Source of the DNA: Microvirga pudoricolor
Lineage (GTDB): Bacteria > Pseudomonadota > Alphaproteobacteria > Rhizobiales > Beijerinckiaceae
Assembly: GCF_016892705.1 (NCBI RefSeq)
Contig: NZ_JAFEMB010000001.1
Coordinates: 930,001 to 994,000, forward strand
DNA length: 64,000 nucleotides
Direction of reading: 5' to 3'
A program made the translations under genes and the position numbers. This document shows, in pieces, positions 34,742 through 42,482 of the stretch (the first letter of the stretch is position 1; every line of letters begins with the position of its first letter). The notes beneath the pieces are model-generated. The model saw nothing but the letters and a program-made list of their open reading frames with translations, made no database searches and was not told where the DNA came from.

Positions 34742-35670
34742 CCCACAGCCCGTTGAGCCGCTTCATCGACATCGCACCGGAGGTGCAGGAGGCGCTGACG
34801 CAGGCCGGGCCCGTCGTGGCCCTGGAATCCACCATCATCACGCACGGCATGCCCTACCCGCAGAATGTGGAGACGGCCCGCGCGGTGGAAGGCATCGTAC
34901 GCGAGAACGGGGCCGTGCCGGCCACCATCGCGGTCATCGGCGGCCGCATCAAGGTCGGCCTCTCGGAGACCGACCTCGACTGGCTCGGCACAGCCAGGGA
35001 TGTGATGAAGCTCAGCCGCGCGGACCTGCCCTACGCCGTGTCGACCGGGCGCCACGGAGCCACCACCGTGGCCGCCACCATGATCTGTGCGACCATGGCG
35101 GGCGTGCGGGTGTTCGCCACCGGAGGGATCGGCGGCGTGCACCGGGGCGTCGAGGCCACGATGGACATCTCGGCCGATCTCGACGAGCTTGCCCGGACCC
35201 CTGTCACCGTGGTGTGCGCCGGCGCCAAGGCCATCCTGGACCTGCCCCGCACGCTGGAATACCTGGAGACGCGAGGCGTGCCGGTAGTCGGGTATCGAAC
35301 CGACCGGTTTCCCGCCTTCTGGAGCCGCGCGAGCGAACTCCCGGCCCCGCTCCGCCTCGACTCGCCGGAGGCGATCGCTGGCCTTGTCGACACCAAGAGA
35401 GCGCTGGGCCTCGAAGGCGGCGTTCTGGTTGCCAACCCCGTTCCGGAAGAGGCCGAGATACCGGCCGATGTCATGAAGGTCTTCATCGACGAAGCCATCG
35501 GCGAGGCGCAGCGCCGGGGCGTTACGGCCAAAGCGGTGACGCCGTTCCTGCTGTCTCGTCTCTTCGAGGAAACGCAAGGCCGCAGCCTGGAAACCAACAT
35601 CGCCCTGGTGAAGAACAATGCGGACCTGGCGGCTCGCGTCGCGGGCGCCCTCTCCCGCGCGACGGGGTAA
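34738..35670 (+). CDS. psuG: Pseudouridine-5'-phosphate glycosidase
   Basis: This 310-residue enzyme splits pseudouridine 5'-phosphate into uracil and ribose 5-phosphate by breaking its C-C glycosidic bond. Family hallmarks are VALESTIITHGMPYPQN (E30 as the expected catalytic acid), AVIGGRIKVGL, KLSRADLPYAVSTGRHGATTVAATM and ATGGIGGVHRG, all present and in order. The length is normal for PsuG. It is the last gene of the importer-kinase-glycosidase operon and ends 6 bp from the convergent HtrA-like gene. Confidence 0.96.
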   Translation: MTHSPLSRFIDIAPEVQEALTQAGPVVALESTIITHGMPYPQNVETARAVEGIVRENGAVPATIAVIGGRIKVGLSETDLDWLGTARDVMKLSRADLPYAVSTGRHGATTVAATMICATMAGVRVFATGGIGGVHRGVEATMDISADLDELARTPVTVVCAGAKAILDLPRTLEYLETRGVPVVGYRTDRFPAFWSRASELPAPLRLDSPEAIAGLVDTKRALGLEGGVLVANPVPEEAEIPADVMKVFIDEAIGEAQRRGVTAKAVTPFLLSRLFEETQGRSLETNIALVKNNADLAARVAGALSRATG

Positions 35671-35676
35671 CGGCCC

Positions 35677-36657
35677 CTACTGGAAGCGCGGCGGGCGCAT
35701 GAAGCGGTCGCGATCGGCGGACGTCACGCTCACGTCGAACCGGTCCCCCTCCCGCTCCAGGGTGAACGGCACGTCCACACCGGCTTTTCCCAGGGACCAG
35801 ATCGCCCGGTAGAACCCCGCCAGCGACGTAACGCTCTCACCCGCCACGGCCCGGACCACGTCGCTCGCCTTGAGGCCTGCCCGCTGGGCCGGGCCGTCGC
35901 CCGCGAGCCCCACGATCACCACTTGGTCGTCCTCGTCCTCCTGCGCATAGAGACCAAGCCAGGGCCGCGCCGGCCGGTTGACCCGTCCATGGGTGAGCAG
36001 ATCGTCCAGGATGGGTTTCAGGAGGTCGATGGGCACCACCATGTTCAAGGGCACGACCTGACCCCCTTGGCCCAGATGCTGAAGTTGCAGCGAGCCGATG
36101 CCGAGAAGGTCTCCCTTGGACCCGATCAGGGCCGTGCCGCCCCAATTGGGATGAGCCGGGGCGGTGAAGATGGCGTCGTCGAGTAGGTACTCCCAGTATC
36201 CGGCGAATTCCTGGCGGGCGACGACCTGGGCGCTGAGCGAGTGGACACGCCCGCCCGCGCCCCCGATCACCACATGCTCGCCCGGCGCCAGACGGCGCGA
36301 ATCGCCCAAGGGCAGGACCGGGCAATCGAGCGTCCCGAGGGCCTGAACAAGCCCAAACCCGCTGGCATAATCGTAAGCCAGCGCATGGCCCTGCACCACA
36401 CGTCCGTCATTCGTCGTGAGCCAGACCTCGTCCGCCTCGGCGATGAGATAGCCTATGGTGAGGACGAGCCCATCCGAACGGATGACCACACCTTGCCCGG
36501 CGCGCTCCACGCCAAGGGTCTCAGCCGTGAAGGCATCGCTCGGCACGCGGGCCCGCAGCGAGACGACCGCTCCCAGGACCGATGATAGGTCGTAGGACAG
36601 GGCCTCCTGGTTGGGCTGGTACCTCAGGGGTATCTGCCACTCATCGGGTGATTGCAT
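35677..36657 (-). CDS. HtrA/DegP-like protein lacking the catalytic triad
   Basis: This 326-residue protein has a trypsin-like domain (about 30-215) and one PDZ domain (about 232-320), the order of S1C proteases. The three catalytic positions are all changed when read against DegP. The His of NNHV is Tyr70 in IGYL. The Asp of QSDIALL is Gly100 in ASGFGLV. The Ser of GNSGG is Trp172 in PNWGG. The surrounding fold signatures and the PDZ motif (LGLYAQ, AGLKASDVVRAV) are intact, so it is a non-proteolytic paralogue rather than a decayed gene. There is no signal peptide, so it may be cytoplasmic. A binding or chaperone role is inferred. Confidence 0.85.
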   Translation of the reverse strand: MQSPDEWQIPLRYQPNQEALSYDLSSVLGAVVSLRARVPSDAFTAETLGVERAGQGVVIRSDGLVLTIGYLIAEADEVWLTTNDGRVVQGHALAYDYASGFGLVQALGTLDCPVLPLGDSRRLAPGEHVVIGGAGGRVHSLSAQVVARQEFAGYWEYLLDDAIFTAPAHPNWGGTALIGSKGDLLGIGSLQLQHLGQGGQVVPLNMVVPIDLLKPILDDLLTHGRVNRPARPWLGLYAQEDEDDQVVIVGLAGDGPAQRAGLKASDVVRAVAGESVTSLAGFYRAIWSLGKAGVDVPFTLEREGDRFDVSVTSADRDRFMRPPRFQ

Positions 36658-36735
36658 CCAGGAACTCCTCCGTCAGGCAACGCATCCCTATTAAGTATGC
36701 ATGATGGCCCAGCCGAACAGAGGGACGCTGCCGCG

Positions 36736-38043
36736 TCAACCTGACCCCGAAGAGTCCCGCAAGGCCGCCTCGATGCCGGCGGCGATATCCAGGAGGCGAT
36801 GGTCCTGGCCGTGTCGGGCCACCAGCATGAAACCGACGGGTCGGACGACGTCCGAGGCCGGCAGGGTGATGGAGGTCAGGTCGAACTGATTGGCCACCAT
36901 GGTATTCCTGAGGACGAGCCAGTCCGTTCGGTCATAGAGGTCGTCGTCCTCCTCGAGGGGCGCGATGAGCGGCGCCGAGATCGGAGTGGTGGGCAGGGCC
37001 AGCACATCCACGGGCCTCAGCCGCTCATCCATCGCCGCGGCCAGGGCAGCGCGCTCCCGCATCATCCGGCGATGGGCGGATGCCGGCAGGCGTCCGCTGC
37101 GGGCGATGGGCGCCCGGATCCGCGGATCGATCAAATGCGCCTTCGCGTCGATCCACTCCTTGTGAACCTCCGCGGCCTCGACCGACGCGATCGAAGCCGT
37201 CGACGTCGCCTCGGCCATCCGGTCGAGCAGATCCTCCAGAGGATGGTCGACGATCCGGGCTCCGGCGTGCTCCAGGCGGCGCAGCGATCTCGCGAAGGCC
37301 TCCTCGACCATGGGCTCGAGGCCCCGCAGCAGCCGGCCGCGGGGCACCCCGATCGTTAGTCCGGGCAGGCCGAGGGGGACGAGAAGCCGGGGCCGCTCCC
37401 CGGCCATGACGGCGTCCGCGAAGGCGCAGTCCTGGACGGTCCTGGCGAGGGGGCCGACCGAGTCGAGGCTCGGCGAGAGAGGAAAGACCCCATCTAGGGG
37501 CACCCGGCGCGCCGTCGGCTTGAAGCCCACGACACCGTTCATGGCGGCCGGGATCCGCACGGACCCGCCGGTATCGCTTCCGATGGCGATGTCGCTCGTG
37601 CCTTCCGCGACCGACACGCCCGCGCCGGAGGATGACCCGCCCGGAATACGGTCCGCGTCATGGGCATTGCCAGGGGCGCCGAAATGCGCGTTGAGGCCGA
37701 GCCCCGAAAAGGCGAACTCGACCATGTTGGTTTTCCCGACGATGACGGCCCCGGCGCGCCGCAGCCTCTGCACGGCCACGGCATCCACCGGCGCCGGCGC
37801 CCGCTCCCGCAGCGCCAGGGAGCCCGCACGCGTCACTTCGCCGGCGACGTCGAACAGATCCTTGATCGAGACGATAACCCCGTCGAGAGGGCCAAGAGCC
37901 AGCCCGGCCCGGCGGCGTTCATCCGCGGCATGGGCTTCGGCGCGGGCTGCGTCCGCGTACACGGCCAGAAAAACGCGCTCCTCGGACGACCTTCGCGCGA
38001 GGCGGTCGAGGATCGCTTGCAACTTGTCTTGAACGCTGGTCAT
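36736..38043 (-). CDS. Amidase signature family hydrolase
   Basis: This 435-residue enzyme has the complete amidase signature: K61 in SIKDLFDV, the serine-rich GGSSSGAG (137-139) and the nucleophile S161 in DTGGSVRIPA. The fold covers amidases, AtzF/allophanate hydrolases and GatA. It lacks GatA company (no gatB/gatC nearby), so it is a metabolic amidase with unknown substrate. It lies 78 bp downstream of nothing related and is probably transcribed alone. Confidence 0.9.
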   Translation of the reverse strand: MTSVQDKLQAILDRLARRSSEERVFLAVYADAARAEAHAADERRRAGLALGPLDGVIVSIKDLFDVAGEVTRAGSLALRERAPAPVDAVAVQRLRRAGAVIVGKTNMVEFAFSGLGLNAHFGAPGNAHDADRIPGGSSSGAGVSVAEGTSDIAIGSDTGGSVRIPAAMNGVVGFKPTARRVPLDGVFPLSPSLDSVGPLARTVQDCAFADAVMAGERPRLLVPLGLPGLTIGVPRGRLLRGLEPMVEEAFARSLRRLEHAGARIVDHPLEDLLDRMAEATSTASIASVEAAEVHKEWIDAKAHLIDPRIRAPIARSGRLPASAHRRMMRERAALAAAMDERLRPVDVLALPTTPISAPLIAPLEEDDDLYDRTDWLVLRNTMVANQFDLTSITLPASDVVRPVGFMLVARHGQDHRLLDIAAGIEAALRDSSGSG

Positions 38044-38113
38044 GGGCCGGGCACGGAATGTCGCAACACCCTTTTGCGCCCGAGGCCGCGATGTCTGTCA
38101 AGCCCCGCAGGCG

Positions 38114-38144
38114 TCGGCGAGCCGAGGCGGGGCCGGCTCGCCGA
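38114..38144 (-). terminator. Stem-loop after the Crp/Fnr gene
   Basis: A perfect 11-bp inverted repeat (38114-38124 with 38134-38144) with a 9-nt loop lies 11 bp after the Crp/Fnr stop. No T-run follows on the minus strand, so it is only a possible terminator. Confidence 0.35.
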
Positions 38145-38154
38145 TGACGCGGCG

Positions 38155-38946
38155 TCAGTAGACCCGCATGTCTTCGAGCGGCGGGGCTTCGTAGCGGCGC
38201 ATCATGGCGCGTTGGCTGTCCATCCCGTCGGACTCGGCCTGCTCCACGTGGAGGTAGCTGGGGCTGAATTCCGCGAAGTCCTTCAGGCGCTCCACGTCGT
38301 GGATCGAAAGCACCTTGCGCTTCAACGTGATCAACCCGTCGCGGCGCAATTGCTGCAGGATCCGGTTCACATGCACGACGGACAGCCCGAGCGTGTCGGC
38401 GAGTTCGCTCTGCTTGAGCGGCAGCTCGTAGCGCCCGCCGTTCGCCAGACCGATCATCTCGAGGCGAACGAGCAGTTCGCACAGGAGATGCGCCATCCGC
38501 TTGTCGGCGGGGCGGCGGCCGAGGTTGACCACCCACTCCCGCAAGGTGCCCTCGTCCACCAGGGTCGCCCACCACAAGGCCCGGTTGATCGCCGGATAGC
38601 GCCGGGTCAGGTCGACCATCGCGTAGCGGGGGATGCTCACGATGGTGCAGGCCGTCAAGGTTCCGATGGAATGGTCCAGTCCGCCGGTCATCGTCACGTG
38701 GAGGTCGCAGAAGTCGCCGGGCAGGAGATAGGCCATGATCTGCCGCTGGCCGTCGCGCAGGATCTTATAACGGCAGGCAAACCCGTTGAGCACCAGGTGA
38801 AGATCGTTCGAGACCTCGCCCTCACAGATGAAGTCCTCGCGGGCCCCCACTTGCTGAACCTTGGCCGTGGCCCGCTCCAGCATTCTCTTGTCTTCCAGAG
38901 ATAGCGGGACAAAGCGCTCAAGTTTGCGAATGAGAGTTTCCAGCAT
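38155..38946 (-). CDS. Crp/Fnr-family transcriptional regulator
   Basis: This 263-residue regulator has an N-terminal cyclic-nucleotide-binding-like beta roll (about 25-115, with LLPGDFCDL) and a C-terminal winged helix (LKQSELADTLGLSVVHVNRIL, about 180-200). It lacks the N-terminal cysteine cluster of FNR, and I see no clear heme site. Many close relatives exist in Rhizobiales genomes as orphan regulators. It faces the 658-bp gap before the exopolysaccharide locus and could control it, but there is no direct evidence. Confidence 0.93.
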   Translation of the reverse strand: MLETLIRKLERFVPLSLEDKRMLERATAKVQQVGAREDFICEGEVSNDLHLVLNGFACRYKILRDGQRQIMAYLLPGDFCDLHVTMTGGLDHSIGTLTACTIVSIPRYAMVDLTRRYPAINRALWWATLVDEGTLREWVVNLGRRPADKRMAHLLCELLVRLEMIGLANGGRYELPLKQSELADTLGLSVVHVNRILQQLRRDGLITLKRKVLSIHDVERLKDFAEFSPSYLHVEQAESDGMDSQRAMMRRYEAPPLEDMRVY

Positions 38947-39604
38947 TTGTCCCCCTTAAGGTTGCATGGAGATGCGAATTTCCAGCTAACGCCAACCAAA
39001 ACCTGACCAACCGATGGATTAGGATGACGGCTGAGATAACTTTCGTGCAGTGCCCAGCTTCGCCGAACACTCGCCAATACAAACAAATCTTACTTTAAAT
39101 CTGGCCGCATTCGGCATGCCCATTGGTGGTACCCCACGTGCCGAGCCAAAAACTCCATATTTTGCAATCGCATCATGGGAACAATTGGGCGGACCCATCC
39201 CGTTCGGTCCGAGAGATGGGCGGACGGTGGGCGGGAGCATCCGACCAGTTCGAGGGAACGTCCTGAAATTTACCGCTACCCCAAAGAATCCGGCCGTCGC
39301 GATCGGACTACCCAGCGGGGCGCGCCGAGAAGCGGATCTTCCTGCGGCGTACCACAGAAAAGTCAAGATGTAGGCAGACCGGAATACAAGATGCTCTCGC
39401 ATTCCCGAGTTGATAGACTTCCCAAAATCTGGAAATACTCCATCTATCGCATCGGCGGACGGAGTAAGACTGCGTGGACTCTCCTTTATTTGATGACGAT
39501 GCGTTTGGAATGCATCATATGTTGTTCGCAAGCCTTGCGCGAGCGTCCACTATTCAGGCCACCATGGGTGTTTGGGCACCATCGGCAATGCGGGAGATCG
39601 TGAA
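38947..39604. promoter_or_regulatory. Long non-coding stretch upstream of the exopolysaccharide locus
   Basis: This 658-bp stretch is less GC-rich than its surroundings. Open frames of 107 codons (+, 39050-39373) and 170 codons (-, 39019-39531) overlap each other here. Neither has a ribosome site, recognisable domain or coding-like composition, so I leave both out. It probably carries the promoter of the GT4 gene and the divergent Crp/Fnr gene. No clear -35/-10 pair was found by eye. Confidence 0.4.
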
Positions 39605-40699
39605 GTGCCTGAGACACGTTTGAAAGTGCTCCACGTCGTCAGGCAGTATCCCCCATCCACGGGTGGACTTGAGAACTACGTCCAGGAACTCAGTCAGCGT
39701 CAGTCCGAGAAGCACGATGTCGCCGTTCTCACCTTGGACAGGGTTTTCGGGTCCAAGGAACGGCTTCCGCAAACCGACCGCCAGGGCAAGGTTCGCATCC
39801 ACCGCGTCCCCTTCATCGGATGGCGTCGCCTGTTTCTCCCGATGGTCAGTCGCAGTTTCGTCAAGCAATACGACATCGTTCACATTCATGCCGCCGATCA
39901 GCTGCTGGACATCCTGGCGCTGATGAACGTCAGCTCCAGCGCGAAACTTTTCATGACCACGCATGGCCTGTTCTTCCACACGGAGAACCTGGCCGAGATC
40001 AAGAAGATCTACCTCAATACGATCACGCGCTGGAGTCTCGGCCACCACCGAGCCGTGTTCGCGGTCAGCGGCAACGATGCGAAAACGCTCAAAACGGTCG
40101 GCGTCGATTCCGTGCTTCTGCGCAACCCCATCGTGCCGCTCGGTAATTTCATTTGCGAGGGCAACGACCTCCTGTACGTGGGAAGGCTCTCCACCAACAA
40201 GCGGATCGATGCCCTCATCGAGTTCATGGGGCACCTCAAGAAGACTCATCCGGCCATCAAGCTCCATCTCGTCGGCAGCGACATGGAGAACCTCTGGCCC
40301 GAACTCGCCGGACAGGTGCGGCAGAGGAGACTGGAGGACAACGTCTTCTATCACGGCTTTCTCGACAACGACGAGCTTTCCGATCTCGCCAAAACTTGCG
40401 GATTTACCGTGTCGGCCTCACGCTACGAGGGCTTCGGACTGTCCGTCGTGGAAGGCATGTCGATCGGTCTCCTCCCCTTCATGCACGAGAATGCCGCCTT
40501 CCAGGAAACCCATGCCCTCTCGGGGGCCGGACGGCTCACCAATTTCGACGAACCGGAAGCGGCGGCGCGCGACTTCGTGGAATGGCTCCCGCGGATCCGG
40601 CGCCAGGATCGTGAGGATGCGGCAGCCTTCGCTCACCGGCAATCTTGGAATTCCGTGTGTGATGTCTATGAGAATTACTACGGTTCCGTGAGCGGATGA
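39605..40699 (+). CDS. GT4 glycosyltransferase, GumH-like
   Basis: This 364-residue GT-B enzyme starts PETRLKVLHVVRQYPPSTGGLENYV, the usual N-terminal nucleotide-sugar fold, with the GT4 E-x7-E motif in YEGFGLSVVEGMSIG near residue 280. I chose GTG 39605 with GGGAGA upstream; a TTG 33 nt earlier is possible. In a gum-type pathway this position would be filled by the alpha-mannosyltransferase GumH, which adds the first side-chain mannose to lipid-linked cellobiose. That specific role is inferred from the surrounding genes. Confidence 0.88.
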   Translation: MPETRLKVLHVVRQYPPSTGGLENYVQELSQRQSEKHDVAVLTLDRVFGSKERLPQTDRQGKVRIHRVPFIGWRRLFLPMVSRSFVKQYDIVHIHAADQLLDILALMNVSSSAKLFMTTHGLFFHTENLAEIKKIYLNTITRWSLGHHRAVFAVSGNDAKTLKTVGVDSVLLRNPIVPLGNFICEGNDLLYVGRLSTNKRIDALIEFMGHLKKTHPAIKLHLVGSDMENLWPELAGQVRQRRLEDNVFYHGFLDNDELSDLAKTCGFTVSASRYEGFGLSVVEGMSIGLLPFMHENAAFQETHALSGAGRLTNFDEPEAAARDFVEWLPRIRRQDREDAAAFAHRQSWNSVCDVYENYYGSVSG

Positions 40700-40867
40700 C
40701 AGCACAACTGCAACAGCTCAGATCAATTGTTCCCGGATAATCCGTCTTACCTCGGGAAGTACTGCCTGCGCTGTCGAAAAAATAACATATGACATTGTCG
40801 TAAACCTAAGATTGGGTTCCTCTGAGTGCATAATACTTAGGGCCCGTTTTATCAGGAAGATTGAAAC

Positions 40868-42304
40868 ATGCTCAGGCTGCCTCTCCGGCTTCGCAAGACC
40901 GGCCCTCAGCGCTTCGCCGAAGAGGCGTCGCGGGGGCGTGACGGGCAGACCACGCGCGGCGGCATCGCTGCGGGCGCCCGCAAGGCTTTGACCGGCCTGC
41001 TGGCGATCGCGCTCATGGGCTCCTCCTGGGGCGCTCTGGCGTCTGAATACAAGCTCGGGCCGCAGGACCGCGTCCGGGTCAAGGTCATCGAGTGGCGCGC
41101 CTCGATCGGCGAGACCTACGAATGGGCGGCTCTGACGGGCGAATATACGGTCAACGCCGAAGGCCGTGTCTTCCTGCCGCTCATCGGTGAAGTGGATGCA
41201 TCGGGGGTGAGCCTGTCGGGCCTCTCCAAGAACATTTCCGAAGGGCTCAAACGGCGCGTCGGGCTCGTGGAATTGCCCGACACATCCGTCGAGATCGTCC
41301 AAGCCCGCCCGTTCTATATCATCGGCAGCGTCGAGAGGCCGGGCGAATACCCCTACCGGACGGGCCTGACCGTGCTCCAGGCCGTGAGCGTGGCCGGAGG
41401 TTTCTCCCGCGCGACGGAGGACGCCAACGGCAGGCTCGACCGCGAGGCCATCACGGGACGCGGCAACCTGACGGTTCTCAATCTGCAGAAAAACACTTTC
41501 CTGGCCCGAATGGCGCGGCTGCAGGCGGAGGAGCAGGGAAGCGAAGCAATCACCTTCCCGGCCGGATGGGCCGACCGCAAGGACGACCCGGCGATCGGTC
41601 AGATGATGCGGGAAGAGAATCTCATCTTCGAATCCCGTCGCAACACCGTGCAAACGCAGATGTCGGCGCTGGACCGGCTGAAGGCACTCCTGCAACAGAC
41701 CATCGTGTCCCTGACGGCGCGGATCGAGACCCAGGACCGCCAGTACGGAATGGTCCAGAAAGAACTGAAGAGCGTCACGTCCCTGGTCGAGAAGGGCCTC
41801 GCCGTCGCGCCTCGACAGCTCGTCCTGGAGCGCACCGCCGTCGAGATCGAAGGCCGCCGTCTGGAGATGGAAACGGCCGTCCTGAAAGCCCAGCAGGATC
41901 TGAACCGGGCGGAACGGGATACGGCCGACCTGCAGCACCAGCGACGGAACGAGATCGTCATGGAGATGCGGGAAGTGCAGTCCCGCATGGAAGAGGTCAA
42001 CCAGAAGCTGGCAACGGCCGATCGCCTGCTCTTCGAGACGGAGGTCATCGCGCCTCAGGCGATGGAAGACCGCATGAAGGCCATCAAGGAAAACCGCCCG
42101 ATCTATGCGCTCGTGCGCAAGGTCAACGGCAAGGACGAAGAGAAAATCGTCGCCGAGAGCGCAGAGGTCCTGCCTGGCGACATCATCAAGGTCCAACGTC
42201 CGCTCGAGGTCGAGTCGCCCATCGCCGAACCGGCCCGGGCATCCGGAGCCGAGCGCATTCCGACCTTCCTGACCGTTCAGAACGCACCTTTGAAGAGACC
42301 ATAA
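40868..42304 (+). CDS. Polysaccharide export outer-membrane protein, ExoF/GumB-like
   Basis: This 478-residue exported protein has a hydrophobic signal segment (LTGLLAIALMGSSWGALAS, about 41-59), a polysaccharide-export (Wza-like) domain starting YKLGPQDRVRVKV, an SLBB domain near 135-190 (PFYIIGSVERPGEYPYRTGLTV) and a long coiled coil (about 225-410). The coiled-coil extension is typical of ExoF-type proteins and absent from enteric Wza. It forms the exit part of the Wzx/Wzy-type export machine with the ExoP/Wzc-like protein at 51120. GGAAGA precedes the ATG. Confidence 0.92.
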   Translation: MLRLPLRLRKTGPQRFAEEASRGRDGQTTRGGIAAGARKALTGLLAIALMGSSWGALASEYKLGPQDRVRVKVIEWRASIGETYEWAALTGEYTVNAEGRVFLPLIGEVDASGVSLSGLSKNISEGLKRRVGLVELPDTSVEIVQARPFYIIGSVERPGEYPYRTGLTVLQAVSVAGGFSRATEDANGRLDREAITGRGNLTVLNLQKNTFLARMARLQAEEQGSEAITFPAGWADRKDDPAIGQMMREENLIFESRRNTVQTQMSALDRLKALLQQTIVSLTARIETQDRQYGMVQKELKSVTSLVEKGLAVAPRQLVLERTAVEIEGRRLEMETAVLKAQQDLNRAERDTADLQHQRRNEIVMEMREVQSRMEEVNQKLATADRLLFETEVIAPQAMEDRMKAIKENRPIYALVRKVNGKDEEKIVAESAEVLPGDIIKVQRPLEVESPIAEPARASGAERIPTFLTVQNAPLKRP

Positions 42305-42482
42305 CAAGTGAGCTGTCGAACAACGACCGGCCGTGAGCAGCCAATGCGTATAGCGAGGGGCCAATGCCACATGATTTGGAGATCACGCACGAACCCATAA
42401 ACGCGAGGGGGCATCGCAGCCCTCCCTTTAACCGATGCGGCCCGGACAGGGCGACACCGGCTCCTCGTCGGGGAGCGCTCCC

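Noticed and set aside
35677-36657. The triad-less HtrA gene as a pseudogene
   Set aside because: The frame is full length, the PDZ domain and barrel motifs are intact and there is no frameshift. An inactive but functional paralogue explains it better.
39019-39531. Overlapping open frames of 170 codons (-) and 107 codons (+) in the gap before the exopolysaccharide locus
   Set aside because: They overlap on opposite strands, lack ribosome sites and domains, and have unusual composition. I treat the stretch as non-coding.
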